A stretch of 36,793 nt of DNA from Branchiostoma floridae (GCF_000003815.2 NC_049987.1:2842932-2879724); one strand, 5' to 3'; shown: positions 1 to 20,708, counted from the stretch's first letter. The notes: generated by a model not told the origin, from the letters alone. Numbers and translations: made by a program.

Positions 1-1124
1 TGTTTTTTCTAGTATTTAGGAACTGATGCATTTACCCGTGTTTCTTAAGACTGGTACTTTACCAGTGTTTGTGTAGCATTTAGCAACAGCTCTATCAACT
101 TGCGCGTAGATAGTGTTTATAATGAGAAACTATTATTCACGTGTGTTTTTGTTAGTGCTTTGGAAATGTTTCCAGCACAAGAAAGAAAACACTGTGACAA
201 ATTGAAAACATATACCTGACGTGTACCATAGACGGTGTTGATTTATACGTTCGCAGTAGCACTGTTTTTATGCCATCTCAGCTGCAAAAATTGTCTTTTT
301 CATTTCAATGTCATGTTTGCACCGAACGATATAGTATCGACTTTCGAGGTATGACATCTTACGGTACAGTAATGAGGTGCCATATAGGGGGGGCGAGATC
401 GCTGGGGGGGGCGAGATCGCTGTCACACCTGTACAGAATATTCAAGGTCCGGTTCTTGGTCTGGACCTGACTCAGTATCTGAGAACTTGTAAATGGACGA
501 TACTCAAATCAATGGCCCATTTCGCAACAAAGAAATTTTTTGTGGTGTATTCGAGGCTAACTGCCTCTACTATTGACTGTAAACCTTGGTAGAAATCTAC
601 CACTCTTGTTATTTTCCCCGGTAAGCCCCGAAACGCGAGAATGCATGATCATATGATATGTTCATTTACCAATAGGTCCAACATCCGGTCCATCGAATTT
701 TTTCAAGTCCGGTTTTTCTGGACTGGTCCAATAAGAAAACCGTTTTTCTACCGGTACACCGTACCCATCCCTATACCTGACACATTTACGTTTGATACTG
801 CATTGTTAGTATTGTAACCTATCTGCAGTGCAAAGTAAAGTAAACCGATCATTTTTGTAAATAACAGATGATCATAGAAATGTCAGCTATTGCAAAACAC
901 GTAGTTGTGATTTGGTTTCTGGTATCACCGTCTAGGGCCATGTTGATTTAAATTTATGGATGCCATCCGCGCGCATCAAGTGTTAGCAGTTTCGAAGAAA
1001 AAATGGAACCATACTGAAAATCGTACAATCCATATTGCAAAAAATGGAAAACGTATACTGATGTCATAACATGCATATGCCGTTCGTAGAAAGATGCAAA
1101 AAAAATGGAAATGACAGTATATAT

Positions 1125-1155
<31 letters not shown>

Positions 1156-1369
1156 TTGATTTGCATACCTAATTTTGTGCGCTATGTCATTGTTTAACCA
1201 TTCTGACTACATTTATTCCATAAAGATGACAATTTTTTGTCAAACCTCTGTTTTTGGTTTCTCACAGGATGTTGTCCATATAATCAAATCGGCATGGCCT
1301 TAGGTATCTTAAAGAAGATCATTCGGACTGACAGAGTGTTATTCACAAATATACCGGATAATCTTTAAA
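1..1369. other. Non-genic flank
   Basis: I see no supported gene here. The stretch is AT-rich with only short chance ORFs. Two local features stand out: a direct duplication of the G-run plus CGAGATCGCT at about 386-421, and a GA-rich microsatellite at 1123-1155. The 70-codon minus-strand ORF at 954-1166 is partly made by that microsatellite and is not a credible protein. Confidence 0.5.
1123..1155. repeat. GA microsatellite
   Basis: An imperfect (GA)n run, interrupted once by GACAGA. Confidence 0.9.
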
Positions 1370-3450
1370 CATTCGTACAAAAAAGCTATACTTACCTTCC
1401 GTGTTTCTTTGTTGTTCGCTTTCTTGTTTTATCTTGTGAGTCGCATCCTTCGTCCCGATCTACCAAGTGTTACAGGCTACCGTCGTTGTGTAGAGGGCCG
1501 TTATCTGAAACGACAGTTCCCAGCTTACTCGTTTGGCTTGTCCACACTACACACACTCCACTTTTATATCAAAACTGCATTTTCAATTCCAGACGTTTGA
1601 TTGATAAAAATAACACTTATGAAAACAATTCAAATCGATAATGTATCTAGGACACATTCTAAAAAACGAAGGTCAATGCAAAATGACAGAAAGCTCTTCA
1701 AAAATTTGAAGCAGCCGGAAAATGTCAATAAATCCGTCCCAAAAAGCCACATTTACCTTTCGTGTTTCTTTGTAGTTTGCTTTTTTGCACTATTTTGTGA
1801 GTTTCCTCCGCCCTGAACTACGGACTATAAAGGCTACGTTCGCGGTATAGAAGTCTTGAATGTAACGGCAGCCCCCCCCCCCCTACCTTTTATATCAAAC
1901 TATACATTCAAGGCCAGACGTTTGATTGATAAAAATTTTTATGAAAACAACTAAAATCAGTAATGTAACTAGGACACATTCTAAAATATGAAGGTCATTG
2001 CAGACTGACAGAAAGCTCTTTAAAAATTTAAAGAAGCCGGGAAATTTCAAAACATTTGTACACAAAAAAGGTGTTTCTTTCTTGTTAACTTTGCACTATT
2101 TTGTGAGCCATGCCCTTCGTCCCGATCTACAGACTGTTATGCCTAGGCTATAGGGCCTTCATACTGAAACCTAATCAGCAGGAATCAAGCAGAACCAGGC
2201 GGAATTAATAATTTGCAAAATTCTTGCCACATTCAGGACAATTCGGGTTGGAATTCCAAATGGGCCTTAAATCCCTTCACACGAGAAGGAATGAGCCAGA
2301 ATGCCGTCAGAATGAAAATTCTTTTCCATTCCTGTGCATTCATAGTGTATTCTAGACATTCCGACTACATTCCAGATATTCTTTCGGCCACATTCGGACA
2401 GAATTCGAGATGCCTTGCCGTTTCGATTCTCCATCGAATGAGATAACAATGTTTCGAATAATGCTGGAATGCCACAGAATGCGGTCAGACTGCAGTTAGA
2501 ATAGTTAGAATACACTTAGAATACACTATAAATGCCATTCGATATTTTTCCAGTTCGAATGCACCTCGACAGTTTTTAACATGTCAAAAACTTTCGGGCT
2601 AGCCAAAAGAACGGGCACAGATAGCTGGAATGCAGTTAGAACACACTACGAATTGCCAGGAATTGCGAGGAATAGATAGGAATTTTCATTCCGACGGTAT
2701 TCCGGCTCATTCTTACTCTCGTGTGAAGGTAGTCTCCAAGCAGACCCTACGGTGCCTTAGAAATAGTATCAAAGCTGTCAAGGCACTCCGGTGCCTGTTT
2801 GACTCCCTTAGCCAGCTAGGACACATTCTTAAAAACGAAGGTCAATGCAAAATGACAGAAAGCTCTTCAGAAATTTGAAGCAGCCGGCAAATTTCAAAAC
2901 GTCCGTACAAAAAAGCCAAACTTACCTGTCGTGTTTCTTTGTTGTTCGCTTTCTTTGCACTCTTTTGTGAGCCGCTTCTTCCGTCCTGAACTACTATTAC
3001 AGGCTACCTTTGCGGTATAGAAGTCCTGTCTAAAACGGCAGTTATGAAAACAACTAAAATCGATAATGTAACTAAGACATATTCTAAAAACATAAAGATC
3101 ATAGCAGACTGACATAAAGCTCTCCACAAATTTAGAGGAGCCGGGTAATTTCTAAACATCCGTACAAAAAAGCTACTCTTACCTTCCTTGTTTCTTTGTT
3201 GTTCACTTTCTTTGCATTATTTTGTGAGCTGTTCTGATCTACCGACTATTATAGGCTGCCTTCGCGGTATAGAAGTCCTAATGTTCACATTACTTATTGG
3301 CACAGTACAAATTCTCGACCCGCTCCGGCTTCCTCGTTTGCTTTGTCCAAAACTCTTCTATACCAAACCTAGGCAAGACGTATTTATTGTTATTGAGATT
3401 ATGAATATAAAAATGATTGAAATCAATAATGTAACTAGGACACGATAACG
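1370..3450 (+). repeat. Tandem array of about five diverged 0.26-0.36 kb units
   Basis: The same ordered set of words recurs: GTACAAAAAAGC, then CGTGTTTCTTTGT, TTTTGTGAG, a TAGAAGTCCT-like word, TGATAAAAAT or ATGAAAACAA, TAGGACACATTCT and GACAGAAAGCTCTTC. The GTGTTTCTTT anchor lies near 1401, 1762, 2071, 2931 and 3188. The third unit is split by a foreign insertion (about 2165-2815), after which the unit resumes at CTAGGACACATTCTTAAAAA. No coding potential is kept between copies, so this is a repeat array, not a gene family. Confidence 0.8.
2274..2729. mobile_element. Fold-back / MITE-like element inside the tandem array
   Basis: The left end CCTTCACACGAGAAGGAATG (2274) is repeated inverted at the right end, which closes with CGTGTGAAGG at 2720-2729. 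The inverted similarity runs for roughly 80 bp into the element (about 2274-2355 against 2636-2729) with small mismatches. Because the arms are inverted copies, overlapping ORFs on the two strands encode near-identical peptides (NFHSDGI plus AHS), which is a palindrome effect and not a gene. No transposase is encoded. The target duplication is not clear. Confidence 0.75.
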
Positions 3451-3743
3451 GAATTAGATTAATTTTTCCCACTAAGGACCGTTTTACGTAAAATTTATTT
3501 GTCTGCACAGCTTTCATCGAAAAATTGTGAGGAAACAGTTGAGTACTTGCTAAAAAAATAAATGCAATAAACAAACGATTTGCCATGAACTGAAATTATC
3601 ACTATCAATTCGATTTAAAAGGGCATTTTTGATATTGGTCTGTGTAACAGTATTTGTGGTTTAGCAGTATTAATCTAGAAGTTATCATGTCATTGAGCTT
3701 AAAATGTAGGCCAATGACCTCCAATAGGATCAGGTGCATTGTT

Positions 3744-3760
3744 ACCTCCGTAAAGGAGGT
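3744..3760. repeat. ACCTCC-N5-GGAGGT palindrome, copy 1
   Basis: Six-base arms are perfectly inverted around a 5-bp spacer. The same 17-bp unit recurs at 4467-4483 and 4511-4527. Confidence 0.8.
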
Positions 3761-4466
3761 TCGCAATGGGGTATTGCCTCTATTGTTATCTCTGTGCACT
3801 CAAAATTATATAATATTCTTTTGGTACATTACCAGTCGTAAGTAGTTATTCTGGTCCAAAGAATTCCATACAATTCTTGTTAAAGTTTAAGAATTATATA
3901 TCGACCCCCATCTTGAAGTGCAGTATAGTTCACAGCTGTCCGCTTTTGTAAACAAGCCGGGTCTTGTATATCTAACTGCCCTCCAAGCTAAGTTTAGGCC
4001 ATGTTTTGCTACACAGCCTTGCATGGTTTCTGCCCTCTGGTCTCTCCCGACAGAGACAGTATAAGACAGTAATCGCCCCCTTCCCCCCCACCCCACACAC
4101 ACGCACTCAAAAAATGTACATAGGGTACATGTAGTTTAAGGTTTATGGCATGCTGGGTAATCAAATGTAAGGCTTACGTCACATTTTTAAACCGGAGATG
4201 ACCGGACTGTTTGTGGAAATAAAATAAAAAGATATATAGGTTGAAGTTGCACAGATAATGCCCATGGCTACTCTCTTTACGTCTTGTGTAGTTTACTGTC
4301 TTTTCCATTATACTTTTGGCTCCGAAAGCTGCCCTGCCGGGCCTGGTTTGGAAATGTAGCGTAGGCCTAACTGAGACTCTAGAACTAAAGACAAATAATT
4401 TTGAATTGATTAGTCCACTTTAATCCTATTAAGTCATATTTATTTGTCTAGACACAAGCTAATATT

Positions 4467-4527
4467 ACCTCCATAATGGAGGTCAGTGGCCACCAAAATG
4501 TAGGTCAATGACCTCCGAAATGGAGGT
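4467..4527. repeat. ACCTCC-N5-GGAGGT palindromes, copies 2 and 3
   Basis: Two palindromes, 4467-4483 and 4511-4527, are followed by a further half-site (GACCTCCGA, about 4532). The spacers are ATAAT and GAAAT. The role is unknown. Confidence 0.8.
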
Positions 4528-5503
4528 CAGCGACCTCCGACAGGCATGTTTTATTTTACCCGAAGAAGGCTCCCCACCTTCGATATTGCTTTTGTCTTGT
4601 TTTGTGCGTTATAACTGTAACTTAAGGGATTTGGGTGGATCTGTTCGAATATTAGCATGTCACTTCGTAAGCTAATGATGCATGGCAAATAAGACACCGT
4701 GGAAGCATTTTCTGTTTTTTTTAACGTTTAGGCCACAGCAAGTAAATTTTATAATTATTGTTATTTTTTCGCGCTATCTCATTATTTTTCCAGCCTGCAA
4801 AGGATGTCATCCATAAAGATTTACTTGCTGTGGCTGTGTTACCGTCAACCGTTGGGCAAATAAGCCACTTTCCAAGCACAGGGTACGCCTCGGCTTGCTG
4901 TACTGCCTTGGTTACTGACTTCGGGTTCTCCCGTTGTTTAACTACGATGCCTGTCTCTTCTTTCTCGGCCCTTAATTGTGCCTGACGTCAAAATATGCGG
5001 GTTGTTGGCGAGTTGTGTAAACAGGTGAAATTTATAATGTAACTGGGACGCTAGACAAAAACTAGGACTCAACACCTGGAAAATAATTTTGAATCAATCA
5101 GTCTACTATAATTTTTAAATTAATTAGTCTCCTTTATATGGTCCTGTTCAATCTAATATATTTGTCTAATGATTGAAAAAACGCAAAAGGTGAGGAATGA
5201 CTGAAAAAGGAAATGAGTGTAATAGAACTGAAAATCTGAACAAAAGACTAATGCCTCATGTTAGAATACAGTTATCTGCCTGGGACATAGTTGAAAACGT
5301 GTTTTTTAAAGTGTATAATTCACGGAGGCTTGTCCTACGAGGGCTATATGCACCTACGTATGCGTAATGCCACAGAAAGTAAATTTTGTGGATGACATAC
5401 TCTGCAGACTGCAAAAATGATGAGATAAAACAAGATGAGTTAAACAGAAGGAGGCTAAAGAAAAAATGGATAAATTTTCAAAATAGACGTAACGTAATGT
5501 TGT

Positions 5504-5740
5504 GAGACCGCGTGGTGCAGCGGCAGCGTGCTTGGCTCATCAGGACCGGGAGGCTTGGCTCATCAGGAGGTTCGATTTCTACCATTCTTGTCTTGAAGTT
5601 AAGTTCATAGAAAAAGCACTTCATACGACTTTCTTGACTCCAATCAAGTGTAAAAGATAGGTACCTGACTTCGGTTGGGGAGGTAAAATGTGGTAGAAGG
5701 AGAAAGATGGGCTCCACATTTCAATACCTTGTCCTGAACA
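5504..5740 (+). mobile_element. tRNA-derived SINE with internal 23-bp duplication
   Basis: An A-box-like TGGTGCAGCGG (5513-5523) and a B-box-like GGTTCGATTTC (5569-5579) sit in the order of an RNA polymerase III internal promoter. The body that follows (AAAAAGCACTT..., GGTACCTGACTTCGGTTGG, GAGGTAAAATG) is shared in diverged form with 7600-7835. GCTTGGCTCATCAGGA occurs twice, at 5530-5545 and 5553-5568, which stretches the A-to-B spacing. It is a retrotransposed SINE and not a functional tRNA gene, because no cloverleaf can be completed. Confidence 0.75.
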
Positions 5741-5822
5741 CGGTGGAAAAAAACTACTGTCGCTTTGGCAATCAAAAAGGCTATGGGACTACCTTTCCTG
5801 GTAAGTATTGAATTACAATGAT

Positions 5823-6020
5823 ATGGTTTTCTTTCCCGGACGGCGTTCGTATTTTGGAGACCAGTTTGCCAAGATGGAGCTGTTTCTGCTCTTCCCCGGC
5901 CTGATGCCGAAGAACTTCACTTTCAAATCACCAGAGGGCGCGCCTATACCATCTGATGACAGTGTATTCGGGCTGACACTGAGGCCTCGGTATCGTATGC
6001 TTTGCGCGATCCCACGTTAA
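5823..6020 (+). pseudogene. Cytochrome P450 (CYP2-like) C-terminal exon, haem cysteine lost
   Basis: The frame ending in TAA at 6018-6020 reads as the last P450 exon. It has FFPGRRSYFGDQFAKMELF in the place of the haem loop FxxGxRxCxG followed by the L-helix ExxLF-type segment, then FKSPEGAP and GLTLRPRY, and ends in CAIPR. These are hallmarks of vertebrate-type CYP2 C-termini. The invariant cysteine that ligates haem is TAT (Tyr) at 5850-5852, so the encoded enzyme could not form a normal P450 centre. No preceding P450 exon (I helix, ExxR) is recognisable upstream, and I find no clear splice acceptor before the loop. An orphan pseudo-exon or duplicated fragment is the best reading. A sequencing error at the Cys codon (TGT to TAT) is an alternative for the substitution, but it does not explain the missing exons. 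Confidence 0.8.
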
Positions 6021-6970
6021 TCGTGGAGGCAGGACGTCATGTTAGAATTTACTCCGACAATGAGGTTTACCTGCGACAGGGGTGCTGTTTTTGGTTGATT
6101 TGTTCAATCTTAACATGTGAGTTGTTAATGTGGTCCCGTAAAATATGTTGTTTTGGGGGCCCCCAAGCTGTATTTTCAGGTATTGCAGCAGACGAACATC
6201 CCCTTATTGAAAGTAGTCCATGGACAGCAATTCAGCGTTCCCGACAAATGGGAGTAAAGTACCAATTAGCCCCACGCGCATCAAATAGTCTTTAGTCTTC
6301 TAAAAAAACTCCCATAGTACCCTCTAATTAAATTGATCAATCAATCAATCAGTCTATAGCTGAATACAAAGTGCCTAAGGGCAATAAAAAAAACACGTCA
6401 GATCATGTGTTCTTTGATATCTTGTGAACATTTGACCTTCTTGGTGTGCTAAGCGCCCCTCATTTATGCCGAAAATATTCACGATAAAGGAGGTGTCTAC
6501 ACGCATAGGGAATGCATGCGTAGGGTCTGCATGGGTTTAGATAGTGTCATATTGTTTTCACACGTTCACCACAAGTGGAATTCCACCGAAGGTCGGCTGA
6601 TTATATAATTCATTTATACATTATCTATTGGAAAATAACACTCCCTTTTGCAGTGAAATACCCCTTTTAAAGAAGTTGCGTAACGAATAAGTCTGTGTTC
6701 AAAAAGTTTCACTTGCAGAATGATCGCATTATAAACACACGTCGGGAGAACATTTTAAACAGAACGTAAGTAATGGAGTACACGTTCGTATTAGTCTAGA
6801 ACGATAGTATTAAAACATGTGTAAAGCCTGCCTTATGCTACAATTCCATTTGGAAAAAGGGGCCCGTTCAAGTAGTTTACAGGCTATTTTTTCTGCGCTC
6901 TGTGGCCCCGCGGGACACTCTGCAGCTATCGGGCTATTTTGTGGCTCGGCCGGGCCACTGAATTTTTTGA
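6021..6970. other. Intergenic, nothing recognisable
   Basis: The sequence is AT-rich, then becomes GC-rich after about 6860. A chance ORF at 6002-6295 has no family features. Confidence 0.4.
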
Positions 6971-7210
6971 CTCGCCGTTAAAGTTTACCCGGGACCCGGT
7001 GACAAGAAGACGCTGTGTGACCTAGTCGTGAAGACACCGAGGGGTATACCCCCGCGGTATCCGACAGTCCACCGGGACAAATTTGTTGCTCTAGAGCCCG
7101 ACCGGGACTACATCCTTGACGGGTACTGGTGCAATCGGGGCCGTAGCTTTAGCAACCCCAGTACTGACTTGTTGGTAAACATAGCTGTCACCTTGCCACA
7201 CCTCTTGTAA
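6971..7210 (+). other. Unassigned open frame, 79 codons without ATG at its start
   Basis: The frame is open from just after the TGA at 6968-6970 to TAA at 7208-7210. It contains KTPRGIPPRYPTVHRDKF and ALEPDRDYILDGYWC, a composition more protein-like than neighbouring chance ORFs. I do not recognise a family, and no acceptor or donor clearly bounds it. It could be an eroded exon or transposon piece, or chance in a GC-richer stretch. Confidence 0.25.
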
Positions 7211-7372
7211 GCCACGTGACACAAGAACGCACGACCCTCGCAAAACCCACAGTCGTGATTGTACACAGTAGCACACACATAGGTACACAGTGCAGTGGGC
7301 TCTCTTTTACCACACAACTGGTCACCTTTTTTTAAATTTTCTTCAGAAAGTGGCTGAAATTTTCCTCTGAAA

Positions 7373-17827
<10,455 letters not shown>

Positions 17828-18108
17828 TTTTGAGTGGCAAGCAACAATCGCTACACATAGCTAAACATCTGCTTGAAGATAACACCATTATGCCTACGTC
17901 ACTTTTAAAACAGTCACCCGGACGGGCAGCATTCGAGAACAACAAAAATATGATATAAAAGACACCAAACTACACAAGACGTAAAGAGAACAGTCGTAGG
18001 CATTATTTGTGTATATTTTTACGTATACATATTTGTCATGTTTATTGTTCGCTTGCACAAACAGCCAGGCCGGGCCCCGGTTTGGAAATGTGACGTAAGC
18101 CTTAAGGT
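17828..18108. other. Putative start of CPM-like 3' UTR
   Basis: No AATAAA occurs before the MITE at 18109. The first hexamers downstream are at 18956-18961 and 19435-19440, so the transcript end is undetermined. Confidence 0.4.
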
Positions 18109-18433
18109 GGGGTCACACCTGCGTATATATTTAAGTCCATTTGAGGCGCGCATGGGAGTATTTGCCTCCACCAGGCTCCATAGGTCGTTGTAAAAATGAT
18201 AGAAATTGGACAAACGTAAACAGGTAGGTAGGTAGGTAAACAGGTAACATGTCAGACGAGTTAGCTGGGTCGCTAACCATTCTTCTCGGTCGGTCAGTCA
18301 ACTCATCTGGCATGTTATGTATCTTTATTTATCCAATGTCTACTATTTTTCCCGTGACCTGTGGAGCCTGGTAGAGACTAAGAGGATTATACGCAACTCA
18401 AACTGACTTGAACATATACGCATGTGTGACCCC
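18109..18433. mobile_element. MITE with long imperfect terminal inverted repeats
   Basis: The left end GGGGTCACACCTGCGTATAT (18109) mirrors the right end, which reads ATATACGCATGTGTGACCCC (finishing at 18433). Similarity continues about 70 bp inward to the paired words CACCAGGCTCC (left) and GGAGCCTGGT (right). It contains a short AGGT repeat at about 18221-18236. No transposase is encoded, and the target duplication is obscured by a C run on the right. Confidence 0.8.
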
Positions 18434-19619
18434 CCCCCCCCACCCCCACCCCCTCTTAGCGTTGACCCAATCAAGCTGACGACAGAAAATACCTGTTCCA
18501 CAATTCCATGAAGATAGGGGTGACTTCTGAAAGATTACATTAATTATACATTTTATAAATAAGTATACGTGCATCATCTTGTACATACGGCCAGGCGACA
18601 TGACAAACTACATAATATTGCAGAAAAAAGGGATTGTGAGATACAACTGCGAACAGCAAAACAACCCCAACTACAATACTCCATCAGACAGGAGGTTCTT
18701 ACCGGAGTCACAGAATAGTCTTCTTCACGTACAGTGATAAAACAAACGCCTTGTAGAAAGCTTAAATCGAAAGATACAATCAAATCTGTGATCATGAGTT
18801 TCTTGAAATCTATTGTACTTCACCAAACAAACATGAATGACTTAAAAAATATCTTTACCATTTCATGACGGAGTGGAATTCATTTTCAATTCGCAGTAAA
18901 CAGAATGTTTACAGATATGTTTACACTGCTATAGACACTTTCGGCCGATGAAAACAATAAATCTTATTCTTAAACTTTTTTTAAAGTTGACAATGTGATT
19001 GACAAGCAGCAAGGGGCCAGTCTCTGACCTAAGCACAATAGACAAGCAGTTAGGCAATGTGATGATAGTTTTGATTTCTTGTATGTATTTCCAACTGCTT
19101 ATGTAATACATGAAATATGAACACAGTACAATATCTTACAACATTTGACATTTAGTGCAAAGTTGTAAAAGTCCATATTCAAAATGTATATCATTACAAG
19201 CCTGTGATTTTGTCTATATCTCCCTGACTTCTGGTAATAAATCTAGAATGGGTTGAAATTATGACATAGCAACCCCATTGTATCTTCAATGTCATCTTTA
19301 CGCTGTACGTTTGGTATTTGATTTCTATAAAAGTTTCAACATTGCACAAATAATATAGAGCTGGTCTCCCGAGTGGCTGTATTGAGAACTGCAATCTTTG
19401 GCATGTGTTCTGTACCTTGCGTTACAGGTGGATAAATAAAGTCTTAAAGTATACGATGTTAATTCTCTGACGTGTGAAAGTACAGCACAACGAGAATATA
19501 TTTGCAAATAAAATATTATCTGTGCTAATGGCCAAGCAGCTACCGTAGGAGACACGATTTCAAGGTGTCTTCTGGAAGGCCCCCTTTATAAATCCAGAAT
19601 TGAGCTCGGCCGAGTGGTC
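18434..19619. other. Intergenic, no supported gene
   Basis: AT-rich, with AATAAA hexamers at 18956-18961 and 19435-19440 on the + strand that could end the carboxypeptidase transcript. Minus-strand ORFs of 60-76 codons show no family features. Confidence 0.4.
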
Positions 19620-19719
19620 NNNNNNNNNNNNNNNNNNNNNNNNNNNNNNNNNNNNNNNNNNNNNNNNNNNNNNNNNNNNNNNNNNNNNNNNNNNNNNNNN
19701 NNNNNNNNNNNNNNNNNNN
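19607..19719. other. A-box-like word running into a 100-N assembly gap
   Basis: The gap is 19620-19719, exactly 100 N, a conventional placeholder of unknown size. Just before it, CGGCCGAGTGG (19607-19617) resembles the A box of a tRNA (Leu/Ser type) or tRNA-derived SINE. The rest is lost in the gap, so neither can be claimed. Confidence 0.5.
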
Positions 19720-20203
19720 AGGTACTAGTAGACTGCGCTACTGTGTACACTTCCTAAATTTGCCCCGTGACCTGTCTGGCCCCAATGGGTTAACTACACG
19801 GCTAAGTAACAATGATTCTACTTCATATGGAATGATACGTTAGCAGTCTTTTTTGCTTATGTGGAGTTCTGCTTTCTCAGGGACAGCTCAGGGTTGCAGA
19901 ACATCATTCTTTTTTTAAGGGAAAATAGCTGTAGTCTTCAGCGGCGCGCCGTAGTCTAAGGCCTCGGGTCCATTTTCAAAACCTTGATGGCAACAGGTCA
20001 GGCTATCGTTTTTGCTGAGAGAGATGACGTCACATAGAACACGACGTTAGTCGACATACTGGGGCGAGATTTCAGGTTTCAAGACGAATTTCTGACGAGG
20101 AAGACAACTCTTCGCGACGTTCTTGTCCACAGGACCGGTCTTCAGAGGTTTTAGGACGATTTGTCTCAGTTGTGCTTGGACATACACAACTGAGCTGGCA
20201 AGG
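19720..20203. other. Intergenic, upstream of the coiled-coil gene
   Basis: A CRE-like TGACGTCA lies at about 20025-20032. A 10-bp perfect stem CTCAGTTGTG / CACAACTGAG lies at 20165-20174 and 20185-20194. No gene is supported. Confidence 0.4.
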
Positions 20204-20500
20204 TACAGTCAAACCTGTCTTTAGCGGCCACTCAAGGGACTGTAGAAATATGGCCACTATATACAGGTGGTCGCTATAAAGAAAAAGTTGATCAATTGAC
20301 CATGAGCAAGCTACACATGATTTCAGTTCCCACTAATCTTTCTCACCAAGCAACATTGTCTCGATCGGTAAATTCACCGACAAAGACTTGCAATTTAATG
20401 CTCAAGTCATGCATACCTTCTGCTACTGCCAAAATGACCATGTCAAGAACTCCAAATCCTCGCAAACTACAGTTTCAAACTCGGTGCAGGTTTGACTGTA
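20204..20500. mobile_element. Small TA-flanked inverted-repeat element near the promoter
   Basis: TACAGTCAAACCTG on the left (core 20203-20217) and CAGGTTTGACTGTA on the right (20487-20501) are exact inverted copies over 15 bp. TA on each outer side fits a TA target duplication as in Tc1/mariner-type MITEs. The interior holds GCGGCCACT and GTGGTCGCTATA words. It ends only about 80 bp before the duplicated promoter segment. Confidence 0.7.
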
Positions 20501-20618
20501 CTTGTTTTGATTATTTAGACCACAGCAAGTCCAAAGTGTCAACAAAATTATGAAACGTTTTGTCACGGACAAGACAGTCATTCCTCCCCGCGTTCGAATA
20601 TGACACAACAATCATCCC

Positions 20619-20632
20619 GTTGCTACGGTAAC
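20619..20632 (-). promoter_or_regulatory. RFX X-box, copy A
   Basis: GTTGCTACGGTAAC. Read on the minus strand it is GTTACC-GT-AGCAAC, an exact match to the RFX consensus GTNRCC-N(0-3)-RGYAAC. It lies 59 bp before the ATG. RFX factors are known activators of ciliary genes in animals. Binding here is inferred. Confidence 0.75.
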
Positions 20633-20636
20633 CCAT

Positions 20637-20646
20637 GTAAATAAAC
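20637..20646 (+). promoter_or_regulatory. Forkhead-like site, copy A
   Basis: GTAAATAAAC contains GTAAATA, which fits the forkhead consensus RYMAAYA. It sits four bases after the X-box and is identical in the second copy. FOXJ1 works with RFX on motile-cilium genes, so that factor is a plausible but untested binder. Confidence 0.5.
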
Positions 20647-20691
20647 CCATATCGATCGCAGCTGACTTACAGCACAGATCACGATACCGCG

Positions 20692-20708
20692 ATGGCGTCC
20701 TTTCAGAG
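20692..20708 (+). CDS. Coiled-coil gene exon 1a
   Basis: Encodes MASFQ plus two bases. Donor AG|GTAATT, phase 2. Joined to exon 2 it reads MASFQSDFENYSDEEENLFQ. Confidence 0.75.

Larger units (their letters stand above)
3640..5460. repeat. Block of old direct and inverted repeats, no gene
   Basis: Several pieces recur. The AATAATTTTGAAT...TTAGTC...ATTTGTCTA segment at about 4395-4450 reappears at about 5080-5165. The segment around 4770-4850 (GATGTCATCCATAAAGATTT) reappears inverted at about 5380-5440 (GTGGATGACAT). The word GGTTTGGAAATGT plus CGTA at about 4334-4369 is found inverted at about 4171-4195 and again directly at 18072-18105. This pattern fits decayed non-autonomous elements nested in each other. 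I see no conserved reading frame. Confidence 0.55.

Noticed and set aside
2213-2878. Two ORF pairs sharing NFHSDGI peptides, looking like a duplicated gene
   Set aside because: The similarity is explained by the inverted arms of a fold-back element read on opposite strands.
19607-19619. tRNA gene starting at the assembly gap
   Set aside because: Only an A-box-like word is visible. Without the B box and acceptor stem it could as well be a SINE.
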